From Verrucomicrobiaceae bacterium (GTDB lineage Bacteria; Verrucomicrobiota; Verrucomicrobiia; Verrucomicrobiales; Verrucomicrobiaceae): DNA of 64,000 bases. Both the position numbers and the translations under genes were made by a program. Positions within the stretch are counted from its first letter, which is position 1, and every line of letters starts with the position of its first letter. Positions 9,121 through 17,748 of this stretch are shown piece by piece. The notes under the pieces are model-generated. The model did not search any database and was not told where the DNA came from. It was given only the letters and a program-made list of their open reading frames with translations. Location: the NCBI GenBank assembly GCA_024232965.1, contig JACKQF010000004.1, positions 434,001 through 498,000 of the forward strand. Direction: 5' to 3'.

Positions 9121-9779
9121 GGCACCTGGGAGGTTTGGCGCTGATGAAGCTCTGCCGAGAGGGCAGCCAAGCGCCTTACGATGGTGATAGCGATCCCGAC
9201 CACGATGACGCCCAACGCCCAGGTGATGATAGGCCAACCCATCTTGGCAAAACTCAGCGCTGCAACCGCGAGACACGCGACAGTAGCGAGAGCCATGCGC
9301 TGAGGTTTGGCCATCGGACCTCGGAAGTCGTGTTTGCCGATCAGGCTTGCACCATGCATGCGCACGCAGGCCGTCATGAGCGCCCCACAGGCTGCAAACC
9401 AGCCCAGCGCAATGGCTGTCGAATTGCCCTGCGCATGCCCCAGTGCCGCGAGAATGGCGACATCGGAGACGCGATCAGGGAACTCGTTGAAGAGGTCTCC
9501 ATTGGGCGTTTTGAGTCCACCTTCGACCGCGAGCATGCCATCCATCAGGTTGCAGACGAGCCGCATCTGGATGAACACCGCAGCCAACAACCAAGCGACC
9601 ACACTTCCCATCAGTTGCACGCCAAAGAGCATGCTGCATGCGCTGGCGATGGCGAACACGGAACTAGCAACGGATACCTGATTCGGGGTTGCACCCCATT
9701 GAAGCAAGGCACGTGAAAGACTGGCCGCCCAACTGGTAGAGCGCGATTTTAATGGGCGTCGTGCGGAGAGGTCACTCAT
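9117..9779 (-). CDS. CDP-alcohol phosphatidyltransferase family protein, variant motif
   Basis: A 220-residue integral membrane protein with about five or six hydrophobic helices. The family motif (D-x2-D-G-x2-A-R-x8-G-x3-D-x3-D) can be laid out by spacing at residues 77-102, but three positions differ: Asn77 replaces the first Asp, Val85 replaces Arg and Asn98 replaces the third Asp. Asp80, Gly81, Ala84, Gly94 and Asp102 are kept. The family joins a CDP-activated lipid to an alcohol. Because metal-binding Asp residues are substituted, substrate or chemistry may differ. First gene of a coupled three-gene lipid cassette. Confidence 0.8.
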   Translation of the reverse strand: MSDLSARRPLKSRSTSWAASLSRALLQWGATPNQVSVASSVFAIASACSMLFGVQLMGSVVAWLLAAVFIQMRLVCNLMDGMLAVEGGLKTPNGDLFNEFPDRVSDVAILAALGHAQGNSTAIALGWFAACGALMTACVRMHGASLIGKHDFRGPMAKPQRMALATVACLAVAALSFAKMGWPIITWALGVIVVGIAITIVRRLAALSAELHQRQTSQVP

Positions 9780-9845
9780 AGTGATGGTTTAATTGAAAAG
9801 GAAGTGCGTTCTTAAAGGGAGGACAACTAGAGCCATCCACCGGCA

Positions 9846-10649
9846 TCAAACCCCGCAGTCAACGCTCAGCACATGGACGAGCTTGTCTTTCGACAGTTGC
9901 CACACCTGCGTTCCCCCGCCCTCGTAGTAGGCGGTGCGGATGATAACTTCCAGTTTGCCGTCGCCGTCGAGATCAAGCAACCCCGCAACCTCATAGGTAT
10001 TGGGCGCGCCATTCTCATCGGCCTTTGGATAAAACTCGCCGCCTATGATTTGGGTCTGCACCTTGCCTCTGACGACCCGTCGCATGGCGACGAAAGAATA
10101 GTCGCCGGGCTTTGCGCTCAAGAGCTCGTCTATCTTGGTGTAGTGTGTGGCGGCGATGATCACTTCGCTTTCGTCGTCTCCATCAAGATCAATGCGCAGA
10201 ATTTGCTGAATCTTCACCTGCGGCTTAGCGATGCCGTTGCCGATGAGAAGCTCGCGGACCGCTTGCAAATAGACTTCCTGGGTCGTGTCCGCCATTTTGG
10301 CTTTGCGCGGCATGGGATTCCAGGTGGCGTTCACACCGATCGCTGGCTTACGATCCTCCGGCTCAGGAGTGACGGATTGCATCCATACATCCGGGCAAAC
10401 ATCAGCATCGGGCGAGGCTCTGCCAGCAGTGATGGGGGAGGCTTCTCCATCGAGCGTAAAAACTCGATAGTCCATTTTCGCAGCCGTAAGACGCTCCCCG
10501 GTAGCTTCACTATTGAGCCACATCCCCTCAGCCCGCCCGCCGATGACGTATCGCCATGGCAAATCGATAAAGCTGGCGAAGGGTTTCTCCTCAGCGGGAG
10601 CGATGCTGCATAAACTCAGGGTGATCAAAGTCAGAATACGAGCTTTCAT
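9846..10649 (-). CDS. Exported protein with Asp-rich FG-GAP/VCBS-like calcium loops
   Basis: A 267-residue protein with a signal peptide (MKARILTLITLSLCSIAPAE). Two Asp-rich loops, RIDLDGDDESEV near residue 153 and LLDLDGDGKLEV near residue 230, have the DxDGDG calcium-binding pattern used in FG-GAP/VCBS repeats. Between them lie short beta strands, and the C-terminal Cys lies two residues from the end. No enzyme motif is seen. It is transcribed alone or with neighbours; spacing to the lipid cassette is about 66 nt. Function unknown. Confidence 0.65.
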   Translation of the reverse strand: MKARILTLITLSLCSIAPAEEKPFASFIDLPWRYVIGGRAEGMWLNSEATGERLTAAKMDYRVFTLDGEASPITAGRASPDADVCPDVWMQSVTPEPEDRKPAIGVNATWNPMPRKAKMADTTQEVYLQAVRELLIGNGIAKPQVKIQQILRIDLDGDDESEVIIAATHYTKIDELLSAKPGDYSFVAMRRVVRGKVQTQIIGGEFYPKADENGAPNTYEVAGLLDLDGDGKLEVIIRTAYYEGGGTQVWQLSKDKLVHVLSVDCGV

Positions 10650-10746
10650 ATGGATTGAATGGTTGATTCCGAGGCATCCAGTGCATCACAATGGGCCAAA
10701 CTGCGAGTAATTCCCCATATCTTTGGTGCGGCGAAAACGGAAGCAG

Positions 10747-12054
10747 TCATCGTGGTGGTGGATCGCTTGGCAACGGCTCTACACCACCCCAAAGTTTCAT
10801 GTAGTAACTAGCGACGCGGCGGATATCACCCTGCATGGCTTGACTGTCCGGGCGGACACGGGAGAGTTCGAGAATCTCCCTCAACTCTGGGAGAAAATTG
10901 CCACCCGCTTTCGCACGAAGGTTGCGCACTGCATCCATCCAACCGTTGAACCGAATGTCAACGTCGGCTGCGGCTTCATAGTTGGGATCTTGCTCTGGCG
11001 TGCTGGCATTGAACTTCCGGATACGTGCTACGATGTCCCTCCCCGCCGCTAGAACGCCAGGAATCAAATCTGCGCTCGGCGGATCAAGCCGACCGATGAG
11101 ATGTAATGCAGCAGCAGCCTCGCGTGCAGCTTCGTCATACGGACCGTCGGTGAGCATCAACGAACTGAGTTCCCTCACGAGTGCCGGTCTACTAATGATG
11201 CGTTTCAACGCGCCAATGCGACGCTTTTCGGCAATGTGAGGCTCCGTGTAGGGGATCAAATCGCTGATCGGCGCGTCCGCAGGAATGAGGTCGAACTTCG
11301 CCTGCTCCATTGCCTTCCTTTGGGCTGCCCATTCCTGAGCAGTGGGGGGCGGCGATGGCGGCGGGATCCTTGCCACCCGAATGCGAAACGAGGACTTTGT
11401 GTTCGGCCAGGGTGGATCACCGGGACGTGACTGCGGATACCATTCACTCCAGCGCTCGTAGGCTTCGCCAGGGTGCTTTGGCAGGGGCACAACAAAACCA
11501 CCAATGTCCTCATCGCCAATCGTTGCAGCAGTGATCCTCATTCCACGCGAACTGAACAACTTTGCCTCGGCCGGAACAATCCAGCGATCGTCTTCGAGCC
11601 TTACCGCATCCACCCTCAATTCGCCCGACTGGGAATTCTTCTGCACACCATCGACCGCAGAAGCAAGGATGAACTCGCCTTTTCCCAACGGCTTGGCGTG
11701 CCCCAAAGGCAACCGAATCTCCATTTCCAACCTCAGTGACTGACCACCGATGGTGGGTGGGATATCTGCCCCCAAATAGAGAGCCGTAGCAATCAGTCCG
11801 TTAACTGCCAGCACAAGACCCGATGAAGAACCAAATACTTTCCAGCCGCCGGGCCCCATTACCCGCGCCACAATGACCCCAAGGATGCTGGCGAGCAGGC
11901 CACCGAGCAAAGCCATTCCAACGACCAGAAAGCTAGAGCCGACATCATTTGGACGATGATACCAAACGAGGTAGCAGTCGGTCACGAGTCCACTCGTCAG
12001 CAATCCAATGATGCCAGTGAGGATTCCGATACCGATCGCGGGGAGCCAAGGCAT
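10747..12054 (-). CDS. Membrane protein with three N-terminal helices and a large soluble part
   Basis: Unrecognised 435-residue protein. Three hydrophobic helices lie near residues 4-25, 40-66 and 73-96. A beta-rich region (about 100-225) follows, then a Pro-rich linker (PPPSPPPTAQEW) and an alpha-helical C-terminal third. The protein ends in a Pro/Arg tail. A copy of the 32-bp palindromic element lies 263 nt upstream of the start, farther than in the other genes. No function can be assigned. Confidence 0.6.
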   Translation of the reverse strand: MPWLPAIGIGILTGIIGLLTSGLVTDCYLVWYHRPNDVGSSFLVVGMALLGGLLASILGVIVARVMGPGGWKVFGSSSGLVLAVNGLIATALYLGADIPPTIGGQSLRLEMEIRLPLGHAKPLGKGEFILASAVDGVQKNSQSGELRVDAVRLEDDRWIVPAEAKLFSSRGMRITAATIGDEDIGGFVVPLPKHPGEAYERWSEWYPQSRPGDPPWPNTKSSFRIRVARIPPPSPPPTAQEWAAQRKAMEQAKFDLIPADAPISDLIPYTEPHIAEKRRIGALKRIISRPALVRELSSLMLTDGPYDEAAREAAAALHLIGRLDPPSADLIPGVLAAGRDIVARIRKFNASTPEQDPNYEAAADVDIRFNGWMDAVRNLRAKAGGNFLPELREILELSRVRPDSQAMQGDIRRVASYYMKLWGGVEPLPSDPPPR

Positions 12055-12357
12055 CGAGCGCGTGTATGCTTTTGAGTTTGGAACCTTGCCGGGTTAGGGA
12101 GGATCTATGCAGCCATCACATTCGAACCGATAACAGTCCGAACGCGGCTGTAGGGATAGAATCCGGTCAAGAGTGCGTCGCACGGTTTGCAGCGCCATTG
12201 CGGGACAAAGTAGAAGTCGAATCGCGGTCATGAGGTTTGGATGCGTGAGTATTTGAATGGGTCTTGGAAGGCTTGGTCGGACACCCTCACAATGGTGTAA
12301 GAGCCCCAGGTCGCCTATTGGCCTTTCGGGCTACGACTTTAGTCGGATCAGGTGCCA
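12055..12357. other. Intergenic region containing palindrome copy A
   Basis: This stretch of about 300 bases holds the 5' region of the membrane-protein gene that starts at 12054, and copy A of the 32-bp element at 12317-12348. Nothing else that looks coding or RNA-like was seen. The long 263-nt distance from copy A to the next start leaves room for an unannotated leader or a small transcript. Confidence 0.5.
12317..12348. repeat. 32-bp intergenic palindrome, copy A
   Basis: Begins ATTGGCC and ends CTACGACTTTAGTCGGAT. It keeps the outer ATTGG and the right half of the family consensus but differs in the left interior. It lies 10 nt after the stop of the gene at 12358 and 263 nt before the start at 12054, the most divergent placement in the set. 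Confidence 0.7.
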
Positions 12358-13407
12358 TCAATATCCAGCTGGCGTATCAACCGACACAACGACCGAGGCG
12401 GTGCCTTTATCGTCTATTCGAACGCTAATCAATTTATCAAAGCCATCACCGTCGTCGCCGTTGGTGAAGCTACCAAAGTAATGAATCACCAGCGTCTTAT
12501 CGTCCTGCCAAAACTCAGCATCGTTCAGACTATCGCGCTCGTGGAAGCCATTCTCAGCCAGCGTCTTCTTTTCAGCAGGGTAGAACTCTGGAAACACTAC
12601 TGACGTCCACTTCTGGTCGACCAGGCGAAAGACCAGTGTGCTGGTGAAGCGGGGACTATCGCCTGGACGAAGTGCCAGCATTTTGCCATCAGGACTCCAA
12701 ATGAGCCAGGTTGGGAAGGTGCAAGGCCAGTCCGTCTTGTCCCTGAAAAGCACTATAGGCTCACTATGACCGACCTTGTCGGTTAGGGTGACACGCTTGA
12801 GGTCATCACCCGCCCGAACGAACGTCACACGCCATTTGCCATCGGGTGAGTCATGATCTTGCGACTCCTTGATTCCCCCCGGCAGTCGGCTGCGCAAAGT
12901 CGTGTCAGCGTTGAATTCCGAATTCCCGCCCATCATGATGTCGTTGAGCAGCCAGCGCTTACCCCGGCGCTTGAAGACAAGCGTATCGGTCCACGACACC
13001 GGATCCTGTTGGGACTCAGCGTGGGTTTGATCCACCTTGACCGTGGCATCAACGGTGGGTGCGGTGAATACCTCGCCAAGCCCCCAAGTGCTCACACCTT
13101 CGAACAAGCTACTGAAGAGATCGCCTTCGATCCAATCTGGCTTTTCGTCGGGCTGGGTGCGGATTTGCTCCTGCTGGAGAGTGCGGGCACGCTCGATGAC
13201 TGAATGGAGCTCTGGCGTGATGAGCGAGGACAACCGCTGCAACTGTTCAGGGGTCGGCAGGCCCTCGATGCGTTCTCGACGCACCTCCGTGCAGAAGGCA
13301 GCGGCAGATTCACGAATGGCGCTTGATTCTTCATCGGAACGGTTGGCATTGTCCGCGAGAATGGGGCATACGGTCGCCGCCAAGGTGAAGACGAGAAGGA
13401 GCTTCAT
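12358..13407 (-). CDS. Exported protein of unknown function
   Basis: A 349-residue protein with a signal peptide (MKLLLVFTLAATVCPILA). An N-terminal helical stretch (about residues 25-90) is followed by beta-rich sequence. A segment IWSPDGKMLALRPGD resembles the SPDGK strand of TolB/PD40-like beta-propeller blades, but only one or two such units can be seen. DSPDGKWRVTF at about residue 190 is a second one. The domain architecture is otherwise unfamiliar. It ends just before palindrome copy A. Confidence 0.6.
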   Translation of the reverse strand: MKLLLVFTLAATVCPILADNANRSDEESSAIRESAAAFCTEVRRERIEGLPTPEQLQRLSSLITPELHSVIERARTLQQEQIRTQPDEKPDWIEGDLFSSLFEGVSTWGLGEVFTAPTVDATVKVDQTHAESQQDPVSWTDTLVFKRRGKRWLLNDIMMGGNSEFNADTTLRSRLPGGIKESQDHDSPDGKWRVTFVRAGDDLKRVTLTDKVGHSEPIVLFRDKTDWPCTFPTWLIWSPDGKMLALRPGDSPRFTSTLVFRLVDQKWTSVVFPEFYPAEKKTLAENGFHERDSLNDAEFWQDDKTLVIHYFGSFTNGDDGDGFDKLISVRIDDKGTASVVVSVDTPAGY

Positions 13408-13428
13408 GAGGCGGATGAAATGAGAGAA

Positions 13429-14061
13429 TTAGGCTCCGGGTGCCTTGTAGTCTGCGGGGATGACGAAGAGATCATCGCCAAGCGGCTTGTCATCGAGGCT
13501 GACGAGCTTGGTGACGAACTTCACGCCACCGGCTTCGTACTCACTTTGCAACATCATGCCTGGAACTTCGGGCCCACTCGGTGCCCCGGGGGAAGAAAGC
13601 TTGGCCAGAGTCTTGAGTTCAGCTTTCAGTTTGTCGTAGCCGGGATAGTTGGTGCACATCCACATTTTCATGACCATGCCATAGGCCTCGCTGGTGTAGA
13701 TCTCGCACTCGTGTCCGTCGATGGTTTCCTTTTGACCGGTAGCAGTGATTTTTGGGAGGAGACTTTTGGGATCGAATCCGGGAACATCCGCAGGCTTGGG
13801 CAGGTCCTTGGTGTTGACTTTGATCACCATCTTCTGTTCGTGCATGAGCGTGGTCATGTCGCCAGTGGCGGTATTCATGATCACGGTGGTCGTGGTGTCG
13901 TTGTCTGAGCGGATTTTATCACCCTTGATTGACATGGTGGTGATCACTGGCGTCTTCGCTGCTCCCGCAAGAGTATGCTGTGTCAGGACGATGTCCGCCC
14001 GGACAACGGAAAGGAGGGCTTGTGCGACAATAAGATAGATGGCGAGTGTGGATGCTTTCAT
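13429..14061 (-). CDS. Exported DUF4412 protein
   Basis: A 210-residue protein with a signal peptide ending near VVRA. The body matches the pattern of DUF4412: a beta-strand start (DIVLTQHTLAG), SIKGDKIRSD, a MTTLMHEQKMVIKV strand, GHECEIYTSEAYG and a closing DDLFVIPADYKAP. These proteins are secreted or periplasmic, of unknown role, with a fold related to LolA-like lipid carriers (this last point is family-level knowledge, not seen here). Palindrome copy B lies 65 nt upstream of the ATG. It is separated from the gene at 12358 by 21 nt. Confidence 0.75.
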   Translation of the reverse strand: MKASTLAIYLIVAQALLSVVRADIVLTQHTLAGAAKTPVITTMSIKGDKIRSDNDTTTTVIMNTATGDMTTLMHEQKMVIKVNTKDLPKPADVPGFDPKSLLPKITATGQKETIDGHECEIYTSEAYGMVMKMWMCTNYPGYDKLKAELKTLAKLSSPGAPSGPEVPGMMLQSEYEAGGVKFVTKLVSLDDKPLGDDLFVIPADYKAPGA

Positions 14062-14125
14062 GAGTGTGTTCTATGTTTGATTGAAGTTGACGGAGACATC
14101 ATTCGCTCGTTCCGATGGTCTAACA

Positions 14126-14157
14126 ATTGGACCAAAGGCCTACGACTTTCGTCCGAT
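14126..14157. repeat. 32-bp intergenic palindrome, copy B
   Basis: Begins ATTGGACCAAAGG and ends CTACGACTTTCGTCCGAT. Both ends (ATTGGAC / GTCCGAT) keep the dyad. It lies 65 nt upstream of the DUF4412 gene start and 15 nt after the stop of the frameshifted gene at 14172. Confidence 0.8.
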
Positions 14158-14171
14158 AGCGAAAGCTCCTG

Positions 14172-14718
14172 TCAAAAGCGACCCAGATAGACGATGCTGA
14201 TAAGCGGGTTATCTGGGGCTGAATCCAGAATCAAGAGATCCACTTCACCGTCTTTAGTGAGGTTGTAGGTAGAAGGTGAGTTTGGCAGCTTGAGGCGAAC
14301 CTTTTTGTCCTCGCCCTTCCACGCGTAACGAATGATCACAAAGTAGGTGCGAGTGTAGGTGCGCTTGAAGGCCGGAGTGGTGTCGCTGTGACTATTCTCC
14401 CTTGTGTAAACGTCCGTATCTTCCAAGGTTCCTTTGATCTGAACCCTGTGGATAGCACCTTTTTACCCATTGGTAGCGCCACTAGGACGACTGCGGCGAT
14501 CGCCGCGACGCAGAGCGCAACTGTGGTCCCCACTGCGCAATCCAGATTTCAAATGGTGAGTTCTCGACCTTCACAGTGGAGGGCACAGGCTGAGTGGCCC
14601 ATTTAATGCCTGCCGCAGCGAATAGGGTAAATGCGATGGTTTTGATAGCGCGCTGGATGGTGAAGTCGCGGTAGTAGAGGGACTTCAAGTTTGGCATGGA
14701 TGGGGTGGTAGGGTTCAT
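14172..14718 (-). pseudogene. DUF3592-like membrane protein, frameshifted twice
   Basis: Three consecutive minus-strand frames (14718-14482, 14533-14336, 14426-14172) give one sensible protein of about 180 residues if two -1 shifts are made. Frame one gives a start MNPTTPSMPNLKSLYYRDF and a first hydrophobic helix; frame two gives a second helix (VALCVAAIAAVVLVALP); frame three gives the soluble beta part (RTYFVIIRYAWKGEDKKVRL ... ILDSAPDNPLISIVYL). This resembles DUF3592 and its neighbours at 16748 and 24484. Candidate shift points are a run of four G near 14523 and a run of five A near 14465. Either sequencing errors in homopolymers or true decay would explain it. Confidence 0.6.
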
Positions 14719-14749
14719 AACTGGGTTTGGGGGTTAGAAGACTGGCAGA

Positions 14750-16027
14750 TCACCACGCACTTGGACGCCACGTCCAGCCTGACCGTGTGATTGCGGTTAT
14801 GAGGGGCGACTTCATTTCGTTGAGATCGAACTTGTAGGTGTAGCTAGCGACGGGTTTGAGATGGCCAGCATCATCGATCTGCAGACCAAAGACGGTCTGT
14901 CGTTCCTTTTGGAAAAAGACAACGCCCCTCGCTGCCTTCCAACTGAGATTCGCGCTGCTACAGCCTGCCGACCAATCATACTCCGTTGTATAGTCATTCG
15001 AACGCACAACATGCGCGGCTTCATCGAGCGTTAGGCGAACGCGGAAAGCCTTCGTCATGCCGCGGGCGAGTGCGAGGTCGATCCACTTCGCATCCGCATA
15101 GCGCCAGTCGGCGATGAGTTCGTTTGGCGAGTCTCCCTTCGTGATCGTAAAGGGAACATCGAGGTCGTTGATCGCCAAGAGGCGAGCTACGAGTTCATTT
15201 TGAGGCACGATGGGCGCACCTGGGACGGGTCTCGCGCTGCTGCTCCAGACAAGGCCCTTGAAGAACCAGACGCTGTAGACGATGCCCAACAACAAGATTC
15301 CGGCGACTTTCACCCACAAAGACGCAAAGAGATCTCCAAGCGGTTGCAAGACCGGAAACAATATGGCGCGCGGTGCCAAGTTGAGAGATGGAAAGTTCGT
15401 CTCGAGGTTGCTAGCGGCACGACGCGCAGATGCCGCTTCTTTGGTTAAGCCACTCCAAACGAACAACTGCCGGGTTGTGCGCAGCATCTCGATGAAATCG
15501 CCCTGCATCCGCGTTGCCCGCCAACCGCCCTCTGCATCCCCACTGCTATTCGTGAGTTGAAACCCGCGATGATAGGCACCTGCGGCACGCTTGGTCTCTG
15601 CGTCGCCTGGGAACTGAGCGATGAGCACCGTTTCGCCGCTCATGGACATTCCGACTTCAGCCACCTCCGCCTCATCCAGGATGCTTGGCAAACCGCTCTT
15701 GGCATCACGGATCAGGTCCAGTTCGATCCCTGGGCCAAAGAGTTTTTCTCGATCAACGAACTGTCCATCGCGCACAGCGAGTGGAGCAGCAGGCGTATCG
15801 GGTGAGGGAAGACGAGCGAGCACGAGCTGCCCAATTCCAAATGGAATCACGATGGGGATGAACAAGCCAGCGATGAAGACGAGGGGCCGCAGTGATACGC
15901 CAGCGGCGCGCATCATGAGAGCGATGAGACAGAGCACGAACGCCGGACCGATGCAGAGTGCAAGCGCCGCGACGAGACCAGGGTTGGCTCGCAAGGCGGT
16001 CAAGAAAGAGATGGAGTCTGGGTTCAT
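14750..16027 (-). CDS. Membrane protein, last gene of an ATGA-coupled operon
   Basis: The long frame begins at 16408, but the ATG at 16027 overlaps the preceding stop (ATGA) and starts a plausible protein of 425 residues (MNPDSISFLTALRANPG). Two hydrophobic helices lie near residues 17-38 and 46-65, and another near 260-285 (VKVAGILLLGIVYSVWFFKG). The region between is soluble (about 80-240), and a beta-rich C-terminal domain (about 300-420) follows. I do not recognise it. The coupling to three upstream membrane genes suggests a shared complex or pathway. Confidence 0.65.
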   Translation of the reverse strand: MNPDSISFLTALRANPGLVAALALCIGPAFVLCLIALMMRAAGVSLRPLVFIAGLFIPIVIPFGIGQLVLARLPSPDTPAAPLAVRDGQFVDREKLFGPGIELDLIRDAKSGLPSILDEAEVAEVGMSMSGETVLIAQFPGDAETKRAAGAYHRGFQLTNSSGDAEGGWRATRMQGDFIEMLRTTRQLFVWSGLTKEAASARRAASNLETNFPSLNLAPRAILFPVLQPLGDLFASLWVKVAGILLLGIVYSVWFFKGLVWSSSARPVPGAPIVPQNELVARLLAINDLDVPFTITKGDSPNELIADWRYADAKWIDLALARGMTKAFRVRLTLDEAAHVVRSNDYTTEYDWSAGCSSANLSWKAARGVVFFQKERQTVFGLQIDDAGHLKPVASYTYKFDLNEMKSPLITAITRSGWTWRPSAW

Positions 16028-16314
16028 GAGGGACGAATAAGTTGCCAGACGAGGGCAATAAACATCACAGCGGCTGGCAACAGCGATACACTGGTGGACA
16101 GAGCATAGCGTTTCCCCACCAGCAACCAGATGCCGACACTGATGCCAATGACGGCGAACGCAGAGAAACCGACAACCCACAGCCTTACCCGCTGATAGGA
16201 GGCATCGCTGGTGGTGTTCGCGAGAGAGGCGGCAGCGAAGATCCACATGGCGAGCATCGAGCCGAAGGTGAAAATCATCGCCGCGATGGAGCCAGTGATT
16301 TGCAGGGCTTTCAT
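16024..16314 (-). CDS. Small three-helix membrane protein
   Basis: A 96-residue protein starting at an ATG (MKALQITGSIAAMIF) that overlaps the upstream stop by ATGA; its own stop likewise overlaps the next ATG. Three hydrophobic helices fill almost the whole length, ending in LVWQLIRPS. The frame is open further upstream to 16560, but that extension overlaps a better gene. No family recognised; part of the four-gene membrane operon. Confidence 0.6.
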   Translation of the reverse strand: MKALQITGSIAAMIFTFGSMLAMWIFAAASLANTTSDASYQRVRLWVVGFSAFAVIGISVGIWLLVGKRYALSTSVSLLPAAVMFIALVWQLIRPS

Positions 16315-16751
16315 GTTGCGGCTGGATTGCGTTGCCAGAGAACGCACATCGCATAGTAGGCGAACCACACGGCCAGGAAGGGCAGGCAGGCGACTTCCAG
16401 GGTGGCACCCGTGATGATCATTCTCGCATAGCCGAGCATCACGATGGCCGCTAGAGCGGCCACGCTGTGCAAGACCCATCTTGATCCCGGCGTGAACACG
16501 GACACAAGCATCGCGATTGCGAGCGCACCGATCATGACTTGCCATGGGCCGATGTGCCATGCATCGCCCCTCGGGGCGGCAGATTCCGCAAAGCCTGTGG
16601 CAAAGAGTTTGGTGACGTAGCCAAGGACGTTGAGACCGTCTTTCGCTACCGATCCTGTGTCACGCAGCAAGACGACGAAACTCAAGAACACAAAGGCCAT
16701 CACGGAGGTCAGTCCGGCAATGATTCGCAGAACGCTGAAGAGTGCGTTCAT
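16311..16751 (-). CDS. Four-helix membrane protein
   Basis: A 146-residue protein with four hydrophobic segments (about residues 8-30, 72-88, 92-112 and 118-140). The start overlaps the stop of the zinc-ribbon gene by ATGA, and its stop overlaps the next start the same way. There are no charged catalytic motifs and no recognised family. Tight coupling implies co-translation with its neighbours. Confidence 0.62.
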   Translation of the reverse strand: MNALFSVLRIIAGLTSVMAFVFLSFVVLLRDTGSVAKDGLNVLGYVTKLFATGFAESAAPRGDAWHIGPWQVMIGALAIAMLVSVFTPGSRWVLHSVAALAAIVMLGYARMIITGATLEVACLPFLAVWFAYYAMCVLWQRNPAAT

Positions 16752-17329
16752 GACAACGGAGGGTAAATCGCATTTTCGGTGGGCTCCGCCTCATTGTAGA
16801 GGACCCACACGGGTTGGCCAGCGAACAGACGCGCGGCGGTGGTATCGAAGGTAGTGATGATACCTTCCTGCCTTTGTCCATCGACGGCGAAGTGGTAGAC
16901 AACTCGCGATGGATAACGGCCGTTGACGTGTTGCGAAGTGTCCGATCCCACTTGGTAAATGCTGCCCTTCACCGCCTTACCAATCCGAAATGCCCGCAGC
17001 CGAGCCTCAGCGATTTTCCAACCGTAGCGAAACATCGATATGCCGCCGAGAACGAAGAATCCTGGCGCCAACAAGGGCAGCCAGAGTTTGTTCACGATCA
17101 TGGGAATCGCAAAGAGCAAGCCCACCACCACAAATCCCGGGCCGACCATCGTGGCGATATTTTGAGTCCAGCGCACCCGTTGCACATAAACTTTTGGTAG
17201 TTTGCGCGGCGCGGGCGGTGGTTCTGGACCAAGCTCCTGTCCCATAAGGGGGGCGAGCGGACCACCGCACTGCTGGCACAGGGATTGCCAGTTCACATAT
17301 GAGGTAGTACACCAGGGGCAGGTATGCAT
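16748..17329 (-). CDS. Zinc-ribbon membrane protein with DUF3592-like domain
   Basis: A 193-residue protein. The N-terminus has a zinc-ribbon pair CPWC (residues 4-7) and CQQC (18-21), then a Pro-rich linker. Two hydrophobic helices lie around residues 60-100. The C-terminal part (SRVVYHFAVDGQRQEGII ... VWVLYNEAEPTENAIYP) is the strand-turn pattern of DUF3592 membrane proteins. It is the first gene of the ATGA-coupled four-gene set. The cytoplasmic zinc ribbon suggests a protein- or nucleic-acid-binding sensor part, which is inference only. Confidence 0.68.
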   Translation of the reverse strand: MHTCPWCTTSYVNWQSLCQQCGGPLAPLMGQELGPEPPPAPRKLPKVYVQRVRWTQNIATMVGPGFVVVGLLFAIPMIVNKLWLPLLAPGFFVLGGISMFRYGWKIAEARLRAFRIGKAVKGSIYQVGSDTSQHVNGRYPSRVVYHFAVDGQRQEGIITTFDTTAARLFAGQPVWVLYNEAEPTENAIYPPLS

Positions 17330-17347
17330 GAGCCAGTAGAATCGGCG

Positions 17348-17629
17348 TTACTTCGCAGTGCGCACGACGACTGCGCTGATGTCACTGATGCTAACGGTGG
17401 CTTCATACATCTCCTTGCCTGTGAGGGCGGCGAGGTGGACGATGTCATCCCCCACAAAGGTGACCTTACCACCGATGCTCTGGCCGGACTTTAGGATGAG
17501 TTCGACTTGCTTACCGGACTGTGTCTCGAGCATGGCAGCTTGGGTGCTGTCTTTAACAGGAGTGAGTGTATCAGCGTGGGCGCTAAGGGTGATGGCGGTG
17601 ACGAGGAGGATGAGTTGCAGTGTTTTCAT
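17348..17629 (-). CDS. Small exported protein with LSm-like beta core
   Basis: The ATG at 17629 begins on a signal peptide (MKTLQLILLVTAITLSAHA), giving 93 residues; an upstream start at 17683 would place 18 extra residues ahead of it. The mature part contains VELILKSGQSIGGKVTFVGD followed by short strands, reminiscent of an Sm/LSm-like barrel. In exported proteins this is only a structural resemblance. Palindrome copy C lies 74 nt upstream of this ATG. Separated by 18 nt from the operon that starts at 17329. Confidence 0.6.
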   Translation of the reverse strand: MKTLQLILLVTAITLSAHADTLTPVKDSTQAAMLETQSGKQVELILKSGQSIGGKVTFVGDDIVHLAALTGKEMYEATVSISDISAVVVRTAK

Positions 17630-17702
17630 AGATTTAGGGTGTCGAGTTGATACCTGGTTTTGACTGACCGACGGATCATGCATCGGTACTGCTCCTCTGG
17701 GT

Positions 17703-17734
17703 ATTGGACAGAGGTTCTAGAACTTTCGTCGGAT
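17703..17734. repeat. 32-bp intergenic palindrome, copy C
   Basis: Begins ATTGGACAGAGG and ends TTCTAGAACTTTCGTCGGAT. It has the full dyad centre TTCTAGAA. It is 74 nt upstream of the small exported protein gene and 15 nt after the stop of the FG-GAP gene at 17749. Confidence 0.85.
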
Positions 17735-17748
17735 GGCCTCAGGTCGCA

